From Haliclona indistincta (lineage: Eukaryota; Porifera; Demospongiae; Haplosclerida; Chalinidae), in NCBI GenBank assembly GCA_964017065.1, contig OZ024783.1:3996816-4060815 (forward strand): a DNA stretch of 64,000 nt, in the 5' to 3' direction. A program made the translations under genes and the position numbers. Under the pieces are notes generated by a model that ran no database searches, had not been told where the DNA came from, and worked only from the letters and a program-made list of their open reading frames with translations. Positions 13,450 through 24,400 of this stretch are shown piece after piece (position 1 is the first letter of the stretch; each line of letters opens with the position of its first letter).

Positions 13450-14597
13450 CATCCATATCATTTCACTTCACTATAGTCGTCTCCATCGAGCCTTTAAACG
13501 ACCAAAGGCATTTTCCGTGACAATTCGGGCTCTTGATAGAATATAGTTGAATTTCTTCTTTTCTGATGACATACATTGTAGTGAAATTTTATGGAAATGG
13601 TTTCATAAGCCATGACTTTAGAGGATAAGCAGAGTCGGCTACTATGAAGGGATAAATATCAATTCCTCTGATTCTAACTCTGTTCGTATTCAAAATTTCT
13701 TTCTGGTTTGCCTTGTGATACACACTAGAGTTGGCGAAAACACGAGCATCGTGGACGCTACCCGGCCATCCTACCATGACATCACGGAACAAGTATTCAT
13801 CATCAACTACAGCCTGTAAGACAACAGAATAATATCCCTTTCGGTTATAATAATCGGTGTGGTTGAGAGCTGGTGGTTTGACTGGGATGTGAGATCCATC
13901 AATTGCACCAGCACATTGTGGAATTTCCCATTTTGTTCTGAAGCGATCCATGACCTCTTGTAGTTTATCTCCAGTAGGAAAAGATATGTATTTGATATGT
14001 ACCCTTACGATGCATGGCGGCACAAGTGTCATGGACGATCATACACACAGTACTACGTCCAACACCAAAAAGGTGACCAATTGTTCGGTACTCACTGCAA
14101 GTTGCCAAGCACCAAAGAGTGATTGCAACACGGTGCTCTACTGTTATAGCACATCGCATGTGTGTATCCTGCCGTCTAATTGATGAGCTGAGTTCAAGAC
14201 ACAAGTAGCTAAACGTTTCCTTGCTCATTCGATAGTTCTCTCTCCAGTCTGTCTCAGTGAACGTCAGCGTCAAATGCTCACAGAAATGCCTGGACCTACA
14301 TTACAAAACGTGAACAATAAGTATTATAATTATAATCGTCTCTTACTTTTCACGCATCCAGACTTCCCTAGGGCGAGCAATAACTAGACTAGAGGCGTAA
14401 CATAGGGCAAGCAGCAGTTGAATCATCTTCCTCGACCTCTGCCGTCGCTGAAGAAAGCGTCTTCTAAAAGATCGCTGTCGATTCATGATGATTCTTCGAC
14501 GAATGGATGGCTGAGTAGTCTGCGAGAGAATAGTGGAGGCTGAAGACATCATGGTCAATGGTAGAGAGAGCAGCAAACTGCACAAATTGTTCGCCAT
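13450..14597 (-). pseudogene. Harbinger DDE nuclease (transposase), frameshifted
   Basis: The N-terminal exon (14597-14344) joins across a short intron (about 50 nt, donor GTAAGA, acceptor AATGTAG) to a helix-turn-helix-like region (MSKETFSYLCLEL, then GHLFGVGRSTVC). After a one-base frame change near 14005 comes the catalytic core: AGAIDGSHI, GWPGSVHDARVF and VADSAYPL carry the expected acidic residues. Another frame change near 13590 is needed to reach the typical C-terminal RIVTENAFGRLK. With at least two frameshifts the protein is not made intact. Confidence 0.8.
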
Positions 14598-14862
14598 GAT
14601 TCAGTGCACGTGCGTGTATGGAACGTAGCAGGAAGTTACCGCCTTAATATGAGTAGGCGGAGACACCGAATTGGCGAGTAGCTCGGTTCGGCTCGATCCT
14701 GTGTGAACGCTGCATGATAGCGAGCCAGCGATCCGCGTCGACCTGGGCTGGCTCGCTTCACATGCCTGTGTGAACGCAGTATAAGTTTACATTGTGGACC
14801 AGTGGTAGATTTGACAACCCTATATATCCTTTTGATTTCGATAGAACTCTTTTTAATTTCTT

Positions 14863-15038
14863 TGATTATTACTGTCACACAAACAAATGCATAGAGTAAA
14901 TTATCTATATTCGGTCAACATGTATATTCGTACGCTCTTGCCAGCAAAACCGACGCAGCTAAGACGGTGTCTGCCACAGCAAACTATAGCCACTTGCATG
15001 TGTAGAAGACACAGCAAACCGCTAGCCCCAGCGTCCTT
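14863..15038. other. Noncoding between two fold-back elements
   Basis: No ORF with a recognisable domain. The alternation of ACAGCAAAC blocks near 14980-15060 looks like a diverged short repeat. Confidence 0.3.
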
Positions 15039-15612
15039 CCTGAAGGCGACAGCAAACAATAATAGATACGTGTACGAATTTCCCTAAGATCGGTAGAATC
15101 TCTGTATTTTCGTTTCACCACTCGCTACGTCCAACGAAGTAGAGGAGCTGGCTGATTTAGTGCTGCTAGCATACACCCATCCTTGTGCTAAACGATGACC
15201 AGCAGAAGTAGCCGAACACTCTCCTTGAACACAAGAAAAACGCAACAACATCACCGCCGCTGACCCCTCAAAGATCGTCATCAACAATACAGTAAAGTAT
15301 TGTGCTTATGGAGAGCCATAATAAAATTATAATAATACGTCTCCATAAGCACAATACTTTACTGTATTGTTGATGACGATCTTTGAGGGGTCAGCGGGGG
15401 TGATGTTGTTGCGTTTTTCTTGTGTTCAAGGAGAGTGTTCGGCTACTTCTGCTGGTCATCGTTTAGCACAAGGATGGGTGTATGCTAGCAGCACTAAATT
15501 AGCCAGCTCCTCTACTTCGTTGGACGTAGCGAGTGGTGAAACGAAAATACAGAGATTCTACCGATCTTAGGGAAATTCGTACACGTGTCTATTATTGTTT
15601 GCTGTCGCCTTC
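15039..15612. repeat. Long near-perfect palindrome ending at an assembly gap
   Basis: The left arm (15039-15310) and right arm (15340-15612) are near-identical inverses around a short AT-rich centre near 15325. A few base differences separate them. The right arm runs into the gap. It may be a fold-back transposon; collapse or mis-join at the gap cannot be excluded. Confidence 0.8.
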
Positions 15613-15812
15613 NNNNNNNNNNNNNNNNNNNNNNNNNNNNNNNNNNNNNNNNNNNNNNNNNNNNNNNNNNNNNNNNNNNNNNNNNNNNNNNNNNNNNNNN
15701 NNNNNNNNNNNNNNNNNNNNNNNNNNNNNNNNNNNNNNNNNNNNNNNNNNNNNNNNNNNNNNNNNNNNNNNNNNNNNNNNNNNNNNNNNNNNNNNNNNNN
15801 NNNNNNNNNNNN
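15613..15812. other. Assembly gap (200 N)
   Basis: Unsequenced run of exactly 200 N, probably a default-size scaffold gap. Confidence 0.99.
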
Positions 15813-16227
15813 ATACTAGTCTAGCAGCTAACCCTCCCGCCTACTGATAATTGGATGGACGGCGGAGAGGGTTTAGCAAACATTGCCATTCATAGTTTTC
15901 AACTGACCAATCAGATTCGTAATGAACTCCCTGGAAGAAAATGATATTCATTCTTCGTGGCTTTGTTATTATTATGAATATGATTAAACATGCAAAAGCA
16001 GTGTACGTGTATACACGTACACGCGGTTGGAGGCAACGCGCGCCCAGCTAATCGTAACGCGGTTTACTTCATTATTATTCATTAAAAATCAATGAATGGC
16101 AATGTTTGCTTTTTTTTTTATTTTTATATAATAAATAAATAAAATATAATACAGTAAAAGTGATGATGATTATACATCAATTTATGATAACAGAAGGAAT
16201 ATTAATGATTAAACTATAGATTAAAGT

Positions 16228-16475
16228 TTAAATCGAGATGTTTGCTTCAGCTGTGATGAGGTCAACTGAAGCAGCTGATTTGATGGCATGGCCCCTGGAT
16301 GAGCGGGCCCCACGAAGACACTGGATAGCAGAGCGAAGGAGGCTGAAGGAGAGTTGACATCTTAGCCAGTTTAGAGTTGTACTGTAAGGCTTGTCCCATT
16401 TGTCAGCAAGCATTGAGGCAAGTCTTTTATAGAAAACAGTGGCTTCTTTTGCCATGCCACCACTTGCAGCAATGT
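16228..16475 (-). pseudogene. C-terminal fragment of a retroelement polyprotein
   Basis: The minus-strand ORF (MAKEATVFYKRLASMLADKW, then LSFSLLRSAIQCLRG) matches the end of the retroelement ORF at 58861-59994 (LLAEKHDASYGQIMGFLRSR, then LSFALLRSTLMCLRG). It includes the natural stop side of the protein. It joins directly to family B fold-back sequence at about 16475. Confidence 0.75.
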
Positions 16476-16946
16476 CTAGCAGCTAACCCTCCCGCCTACT
16501 GATAATTGGATGGACGGCGGAGAGGGTTTAGCAAACATTGCCATTCATAGTTTTCAACTGACCAATCAGATTCGTAATGAATATCATTTTCTCCCTGGAA
16601 GAAAATGATATTCATTCTTCGTGGCTTTGTTATTATTATGAATCATATTCATAATAATAACAAAGCCACGAAGAATGAATATCATTTTCTTCTAGGGAGA
16701 AAATGATATTCATTACGAATCTGATTGGTCAGTTGAAAACTATGAATGGCAATGTTTGCTAAACCCTCTCCGCCGTCCATCCAATTATCAGTAGGCGGGA
16801 GGGTTAGCTGCTAGACTAGTATTCGCGCAGACAGAGTTGCAGTGTGAAGTTTGCTTGCCTATCGATAGGCATCAAATAATAGCAAATTTCAGCAACGCAC
16901 TAGCTATGTGGTGCCAGACAGCACAGCCTGGGTTGCTGTAAAATCG

Positions 16947-17072
16947 CGTCTAGCAAACATTGCTGCAAGTGGTGGCATGGCAAAAGAAGCCACTGTTTTC
17001 TATAAAAGACTTGCCTCAATGCTTGCTGACAAATGGGACAAGCCTTACAGTACAACTCTAAACTGGCTAAGA
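16947..17072 (+). pseudogene. Second captured retroelement fragment
   Basis: The plus-strand ORF reads IAASGGMAKEATVFYKRLAS and continues to LNWLRC, the same stretch as the minus-strand fragment at 16228-16475, then breaks into family B sequence at about 17073. It is shorter at the 3' side. The two fragments are inverted with respect to each other. Confidence 0.75.
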
Positions 17073-17274
17073 TGTCATCCAATTATCAGTAGGCGGGAGG
17101 GTTAGCTGCTAGACTACGCGAATACATGTACCCGGTAGTGCTCGGTCATTATTAATATTCATCAGGCGGTCAGTACTTGTGAATATCATTATGCGGTTGT
17201 GAATATCGGCACGTGGTTGTGAATATCATTTCGCGCTTTGTACTTTGTGTACGTGCTGGGAAAGCACAAAACAG

Positions 17275-17325
17275 TATAAAACTCGGGCACGAAACGTTGG
17301 ACTAAGCTTATACAAAGCAAAGATG
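17275..17325 (+). promoter_or_regulatory. TATA-like box upstream of an ATG followed by a donor site
   Basis: TATAAAA at 17275-17281 lies about 42 bp before AAGATG|GTAAGC at 17321-17330. This looks like a short first exon made of an ATG alone. No downstream coding exon was identified, and it lies inside a TIR element, so it may be a chance match or a transposon promoter. Confidence 0.25.
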
Positions 17326-17423
17326 GTAAGCTACACGTGGCCAACACTGTAACGGAGAGTTTTTTCGAATTGCGTATTTAACAGCCAAGATAAGTTACGT
17401 AAGTACTGTTTGTCGCTGCTTAA

Positions 17424-18024
17424 CCCTTTATAGGCTATTGACGCCTTAAGGCGTCATAATTGACTCCACCTACTCTAGATGTCATAAATAGTGTGAAAAG
17501 TGCTCTAGAAAGGTCAAATCAAGTTTAATTGCAGAAGATAACTTTACCTGAAAAAACCCACTGTTTTTCGCCGCGCCCTCCCCACTAAAATATATAGAAC
17601 GGGGGGATTTTTAAAGGGGGGTGTCCCCCCTTTAACCCGGGGTTCGAAGGGGCGGAGCCCCTCGCCGCTTTCGGCATTTTTAGGGCTTCAGGATGCCCTG
17701 AAATGCATACTTTGGCATAGAATATGGTCTAAACTGTGCTGTTTGCTCACCTGGACACCACCAGGTTTTTGTATCAGTCACCAGGGCTAAATGAAGACCA
17801 AAATCAGCTGAAAAATGACGAGGCCGCAGCACTTAAGTGGCTTCAGTTCCGAAGTGGGAGTGGCCAACTAAGATTTTAGTACATGGTCGTAAACTTTGAC
17901 TTGCCAGGTAAAAACAGTGCTAGTTTGGAACAGCTAGCGTACTGCATGTTGTAGAAAATTGCTAGACAAACTGTCAGTTTAGAGCAAGTCGAATTTTCGC
18001 CAAAATAACCTAGCAACTAAAGGG
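17424..18024. mobile_element. TTAA-flanked MITE (piggyBac-like), 601 bp
   Basis: Ends are CCCTTTATAGG on the left and the inverse of CCCTTTAGTTGC on the right, with TTAA directly at both sides. A CCCTTT terminus with a TTAA target is typical of piggyBac-type elements. The interior contains a GC-rich tract (GGGGGGTGTCCCCCC) and no ORF. Confidence 0.75.
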
Positions 18025-18320
18025 TTAACTGCCAAAAGCTCTCCGTTACTGGATTCCTCGTGTCAAGATAGCCACAGAAACGTGGTTTCAGCAACCTGGC
18101 ATGCTTGGCTAAAAAGTCTTTCAGACAAATAGGCGGGGTTTTTGTCGCGCCTCTAGCGGTCCTTCCCGGTAAGCTGTCTCGCTAAAACTTGGTATACAAG
18201 CAGTACTTCCAGTCGTGTTGTTATGCAGCTAGCGATGCGTTCGTAGCTGCTTTACATCTGGAAATCTGGCCCATAGCAACAGCGCCGCCTCATGAATATT
18301 AATGATGACCGAGCACCCTT

Positions 18321-18474
18321 AATTAATTGGCTAGAAACTTGCAAGTCATGAATATAATTAGTTCTGGTATTCCGCGCGCGCGCGCGTGCGCGCGCGCGCC
18401 GCCATAGTGAACACGCCCTTAAAAGCTCAAAAGGCATGGAAGGTGTTGTTGATTAGAAACTGAAAAAGCCTGAA
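18321..18474. other. Upstream region of the CARD-GTPase gene
   Basis: Contains an alternating CG/GC run at about 18373-18400 that could form Z-DNA or a CpG-rich promoter. No TATA box was seen near the ATG at 18475. Confidence 0.3.
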
Positions 18475-21400
18475 ATGGCGGCTTTTGTTGATCAGCAGGT
18501 AAGATTTTTTTCATCTTGTGTTGATCTTGGTCTATTATGCTGCTATTTACTAATTTAGGAGACCGAGAGCGCTGAGTACCGCTCGTTCCAAAGGCATTTT
18601 GCTGACCTGTTAGAAACCATCAGGAACCCCACCCCACTGGTAGCGAGACTGTACTCTGCTGGTCTACTATCTCGTCACACAAGAGACAAGATTATTGAGC
18701 TAATACTGAGAGAACAGAAAGTGACAGAGCTACTAGTCGCGACAGAAACAGCAATCCTACTAGACCCCAGCAACTACCACAAGTTTGTGGAAGCACTAGA
18801 GAAGGACAGTTCAATGCAGCACCTCTGTGGCAAGCTGAGGTCCACATGTGGTGAGTGTGATAATGTGTGTCTGAGTACATCCACTGACCAGTGCATGGTG
18901 TTCTGATGTAGCTCAACTCAAGTCACTGCACACTCCTCAACTGGTGTCGTCCCTACCACCAAACACATCAGCTGGTGAGTAGAGAATGTGTGTATGGTGG
19001 AATAACATGTGACAGTGTATTACAGCACAACAGACCACCTCCTACCATCCTCCTCCTCCTCATTCTGCTCCTCTGGAAGAACCAGTATCCATTGTCGACC
19101 TATCCATAGTTCCTGATGGCACATTAGGTGATGAGTGTGTCTAACACATTTCAACGAGTATCATTTCATTCTCTCACTATAGATGACTCTCATCTATCAG
19201 TGTTAGTGACAGCACTGAGTACAGTGTATCAATGGTTCCCACTTGGTATCCATCTTGGTTTGAGTCATCCTACCTTGAAAACTATTGAAGAGAATCAGAG
19301 AGGACAAGTGGAGAGATGTAAGATAGACATGCTAGACCTGTGGCTGAAGGGCCCAGAAGACAAGCGTACTAAACATTTCCTTCAAAATACTCTGCAGCAA
19401 CTCGTTCCTCAAGTGGTATTATCCCCTTCACCTAACACATCAGTTGGTGAGTGAGTAGACAATGTGAGTTAGTCTGGTGCCATACCCCTTTCACAACAAG
19501 GAATGGGTCTGGTTAAATCAGGTACAAAAAGTTGTGCAAGCAATGCACCGTGCAGGTTTTGGGCCACTGATAAGATTTAGTACATTGCATGATGCATATC
19601 ATCTCAAGGGTTTGATAACAATTTATTACAAATTGTAAATTGTAAGGGTCGTTAATGCACAGGGAATACTTATGGCGGTCTATGGCAGTTTCTCAAGTTA
19701 GGTCCAACTGTTCCAAGAAAATCCTTTGGATGCAGTCTATAAGCACCAGGTTACATGTCCTTATAGAGCGATTTTTCAATAGCATCTGTGTAAGGTAGAA
19801 GAACAGCAACTGCCCATGCACTGCAAAAGTACTGCTACAAACAAGCTCAGACAAAAGTTCGAAAGATGCCACTACTATGGACTTACATAAAATGGAGCTT
19901 TGATCTTGGTGAAATTGCGTGTCGCTACGTGGTTCCGTTGTTGAGAAAACTGCCACAGAGTATAAAGCCGTGTTCACACTAGGAGTCGGTTATGATGCGC
20001 ATTGGCACCTATTTGAAACCGTTCACTATCGATGCGAATTTAATGCGCATTGGGAGCGTTCACACTAAACTCTGGAAACACGATTAGAACACTGTTTAAC
20101 TAGGTCACGTGCCGGCTCACGTGTTGCAGTAGCTGTACCCATATATTGCTTACACAGCAGCGCTTGTGTGCAGGAAACACTGCCAGAGGATGAATACACG
20201 AACGCCGAGGACAGAGAGACCGTCGATTGACTGCCCAGCAGGCATTGTTTGACAACGTGTATTAATTCATTATTCATAACTTCCGGTATTGCCCACGCAA
20301 TTCGGTTCGATGTGCACTGATTCCACATAGCGAAGTGGATTAAGGTGACGGGTAACAGTTCGCCTAATTAATATTCACAAAAATGTTTTTGTGCACTGTG
20401 CAAAATATGAACACGCTAGAGCGCTGTGAAGGCCATCAATGAAGACGCTAAACACTGTTCTTTCTCTCTTGAGCTATATTCAACGCTGGGTACTACGCAA
20501 CTCGGCGACAGCAGGCACAATTGGAGAGATAGTAAACTACAAAACGAGGTGCCACTTTTCGCGCGCGCTGTAACAGTGTCGCTACAGAGTCCATCGTCTA
20601 CTGATGGGTTAGCATCCTCCGGAGGGCTGTAGACTATTAACTTGGACGTCTGGGCGACTGGCTCTGAGTAAAACGCAAAATAGTTTTGAAACGCTCGCCA
20701 TTTTACAGCCTTTTCACGACATTTCGACCCATAACTTACAAACAAACAAACTCTCAGCCAAGTTTATAGTCTGCTGCCCTCCGCCTACGATTGTACAACT
20801 GCATTAACCTAGTTAAAGCGATTACTTGCTTACATTCTGGCTAAAATTTGGCACTTCGTTTTACAACTGCTTCCCAGATCACTACCATAGACTCTAACCG
20901 CGAATTGCCCACGCATGTGGGGCAGTTCGCGGTTAGAGTCTATGATTTGCGTGGGCATTGAGGGCGGTGGGATTTGCGTGGGCACAACTGTTACCCGTCA
21001 CCTTAACTTGATTCGCATTCGATGCGCATGCGCATTGGACGAAGTACACTGTGAACTGACATTCGATACGCATTGAATTCGGTTAAACCTTAGTGTTGTT
21101 TCAGTAGCCAGATTATATTTTATTAGTATTTTCCTCAGGATGAATTTATTCTAGTTTTAGTTTATAGTTTTGGTATAAAATTGGGCATCTTCCTAAAAAA
21201 ATTAATACTTCACGCTCTAATCTTAAATCTGTTACATGTAGTCGATTTCGCTTTCCAGTTGTAGCTTCTCCTGCTGTCGAAAAAACACGCTCTACTGGGG
21301 CTGAGGAAGCTGGACACTAAAACTAAATGAAAAAAATTTAGTTATGGTTTAGTTTGTAGTGAGAATTTACTTATAGTTCTAGTTATGCCTCGGTGGGCGG

Positions 21401-24400
21401 AGCCACGAGGCATACAGTAATTGTGCGTGTGTGTCTGTGTGTCTGTCCGCTCTAGTTCTGAAAGACGGCAAAGAATCAGCTGGTGGTGAGTGCTATATCG
21501 ACATAACATGTTAATAGCTCGAACTTGATGGTCTTAGATTTTTGAATTAAAGCTTTGTTCGTGAGTTATGGCGTGATTTGCTTACTTTGTTTACCGTTTC
21601 TATCGATCTGGACTTGTGTCCATGGTTAACTGGCTAGTATATTGTACCGTAAATCGGGATATTTTCGTGTAACAAAATGTTCGTGTGTTAAAGTTTCTTG
21701 TTATAATGTTTTCGTGGGTCAACCTGCCCACGAAAATATTTTAACAACGAAAATGTATCAACGTGTAAGCAGTTTCTAGACGAAACTGCATGGCTGTTGC
21801 TACTGACAGGCAGTGACAGTTGTAACGAAGCTTGCATTCATGGTTATTGTGTATACAAGAGTGTAGGAGCCAGCTGAATGAATGAATCCTGCCCATTTGT
21901 TAGCCTGGGCCAGACCAAAACGCTTAGGCGCTGGCAATCGTCTGAGATGCTCGTTCCTGACAGCAAAGTAGAAGGTCACTCACTGTCGCTGGCTAAACAG
22001 TAACTCCAGGCAGACAGTGTTTGAGCTGCAGCCAAGCTCTTGAGCATAAACTTACAGCATACAACTCGCAACTCGACATACACGTGTTTACAAATTTTCG
22101 TTGTTAAAAATTTTCGTGTATTTAATTTTCGTGATTGGACCGGACCTACCCACGAAAATATTTTAACAACGAAAATTTCCCGATTTACGGTATGTTTGAT
22201 ATGGACTACAGGATAGCGTGGCGGGTCCGGATAACATTCAGCAAAAACCAAAAAAACTGCTACAAGCATGGCTTGTGCACGCCCAACTAATTAGTAGCAT
22301 ACTATTGGCTTCTGTTATTTTTGCCAGCTTGTATCAATAGCTTGCATTGTACCTGCATTGTACTTTATAAATCTGTTGCAATCATCATCTGCTGATTGAA
22401 TACAGTGTTCCACACGAAGAGGAGCAAAAATCTTTTTTTGAACATTTTGGTTCATATCTCAGGAACCAAGTGTCCTATGATCATGTTGCAGGTACCATTA
22501 TGATCCTCTATCCTTACTGAACACCCTTGTTTATATGGCTTCGCGTCACGTGACGTAGGCGTGTCACAACATAGCAACGTATCACACCCACTGGAATGAC
22601 AGTTTTAGGTTAGGATTTCCAGAACTACTGCTAGTTAAGATTTCTTAAAGCTGCATTACAACTATCACCTAGGGCTCTAACCTTTAGGCAAGTGTCCGGC
22701 TTGAACTAGCGTTAGTTCAGCAACGGGAACCAAAAGATGGATTTCGTGACAAGCCAAAACTTTAGGTATGGGAAATCCGATTCCGTGTGAGTTAAGCTCC
22801 AATACTTGGAGACTGCACAGCCAATACATCCATCCACACTTTGCCGCACACTACGCGTCCCTAGAAATATTCACAGCGACAAACTAGACTCTTCTCTGCA
22901 CGAGTGCCGTTTTCTTGCCGCCATCTTGTGATTTTAATGGATTTTGTGATGTCACACGGTTATGAGCATGTGTTGCATCATAACTACTACACTGATTCAA
23001 TGTGTTTTCAATAGTTATGACGTTTTACACAGCCAACAATTATTATGCGTGACATCACAAAACCCATTAAAATCGCAAGATGGCGGCAAGAAAACGGCAC
23101 TCGTGCGGAGAAGAGTCTCGTTTGTCGCTGTGAATATTTCTAGGGACGCGTAGTGTGCGGCAAAGTGTGGATGGATGTATTGGCTGTGCAGTCTCCAAGT
23201 ATTGGAGCTTAACTCACACGGAATCGGATTTCCCATACCTAAAGTTTTGGCTTGTCGCGAAATCCATCTTTTGGTTCCCGTTGCTGAACTAACGCTAGTT
23301 CAAGCCGGACGCTTGCCTAAAGGTTAGAGCCCTAGGTGATAGTTGTAATGCAGCTTTAAGAAATCTTAACTAGCAGTAGTTCTGGAAATCCTAACCTAAA
23401 ACTGTCATTCCAGTGGGTGTGATACGCCGCCATGTTGTGACACGCCTACGTCACGTGACGCGAAGCCATATAAACCAGGGTGTTCAGTAAGGATAGAAGA
23501 TCATAATGATACCTGCAACATGATCATAGGACACTTGGTTCCTGAGATATGAACCAAAATGTTCAAAAAAAGATTTTTGCTCCTCTTCGTGTGGAACACT
23601 GTAGTTAAGTTATAGTTGCTGTGTGCTGTTAAGGTGGCGGTACACGTTTGCTTATTAATTATTCATAAGTTTTTCACCAAAAATATATACAATCACTGTG
23701 GCAATATAAAACGCGCTAGAACAGCATAAAGGCAACTAACAGAGACACCAAAGACTGTTCTTCTGCACTTGTTTTAAAACAAAACTTAAATATAAAGTAC
23801 GTAGGCGGCAGCAATCAAAAAGCACAGCACTAAGTTTTTCGAATTTCTGCGTCAACTTTTGTCCAAGCCTTGGCAGAGAAACATGAACAGATGCCGCCAT
23901 TCCACGCTTCTATATCCAGAGCAGGGCCAGAGATAGTCTTTGGGGGCTCCTGGTAAGTCAGCGTAGAGAAAATAGCTAGAAAGTAAAAAACACACGGCGG
24001 TTTCGCGCCTTCTTCGAGTCGTAACTCTTGAACGGCTACTTTCTTGCCAAAAATTTCACCCTCTGGCCCTGCCCACGACTTGATACAACTGAGAAAACCT
24101 GGCCATATGGTCAGCTGAACTGAGCTGTTCGCTATAGTTGACGCAGAAACAGTTCACCAGTAGCGAGTCGGCGAGTCAACTACAGTTGTATTATTGTACA
24201 AGCTCACGTGCTACATTGTGCTATGATTATAATTATTATAATTATTATCACCACAAGTTTACATAAAATAACAATATTCATAGTGCGCATTATATGCGCA
24301 ATATTGTACGCACTAAGGTGGCGGTACCCTGTGACATGATTGTGTTGAGTTATTATTATTATTATTGTATTACCGCATGATCACTTAACCAAACAGTATT

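Larger units (their letters stand above)
11981..14782. mobile_element. PIF/Harbinger-type DNA transposon, decayed
   Basis: The terminal inverted repeats are ACTGCGTTCACACAGGC at the left and its exact inverse at 14764-14780. Flanks are TTA on the left and TAA on the right, close to the 3-bp TWA target of PIF/Harbinger. Inside are the two genes typical of the superfamily: a Myb/SANT-like protein on plus and a DDE nuclease on minus. Both carry frameshifts, so this copy is probably inactive. It inserted into a fold-back element. Confidence 0.8.
11671..14862. mobile_element. Fold-back element, family A, interrupted by a Harbinger transposon
   Basis: The outer ends are inverted copies: left AAGAAATTAAAAAG then TCGAAATCAAAAGGAT; right the inverse at 14800-14862. 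Both ends then run into the CTACCACTGGTCCACAATG block. The left half holds an inner palindrome around GACCATAGATCCCTACATCAG (near 11800 and 11915). The right arm is cut off by the insertion at 11981-14782. It is the same family as 4768-5336. Confidence 0.7.
15813..17116. repeat. Fold-back repeat cluster, family B
   Basis: A block containing CTAGCAGCTAACCCTCCCG and GGACGGCGGAGAGGGTTTAG occurs directly at 15821 and 16477 and inverted at 16740-16820 and 17070-17116. Between 16577 and 16720 is a palindrome of the AAGAAAATGATATTCATTC region centred on ATGAATCATATTCAT. A related single arm is at 58130-58460. The cluster has captured two fragments of a retroelement ORF. Confidence 0.75.
17136..18320. 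mobile_element. TIR element of about 1.2 kb holding a MITE
   Basis: The ends are inverted copies: GTGCTCGGTCATTATTAATA on the left and the inverse of GTGCTCGGTCATCATTAATA on the right. An inner pair, GTAACGGAGAG (17350) and CTCTCCGTTAC (18035), brackets the MITE at 17424-18024. The target duplication was not clear. Confidence 0.65.
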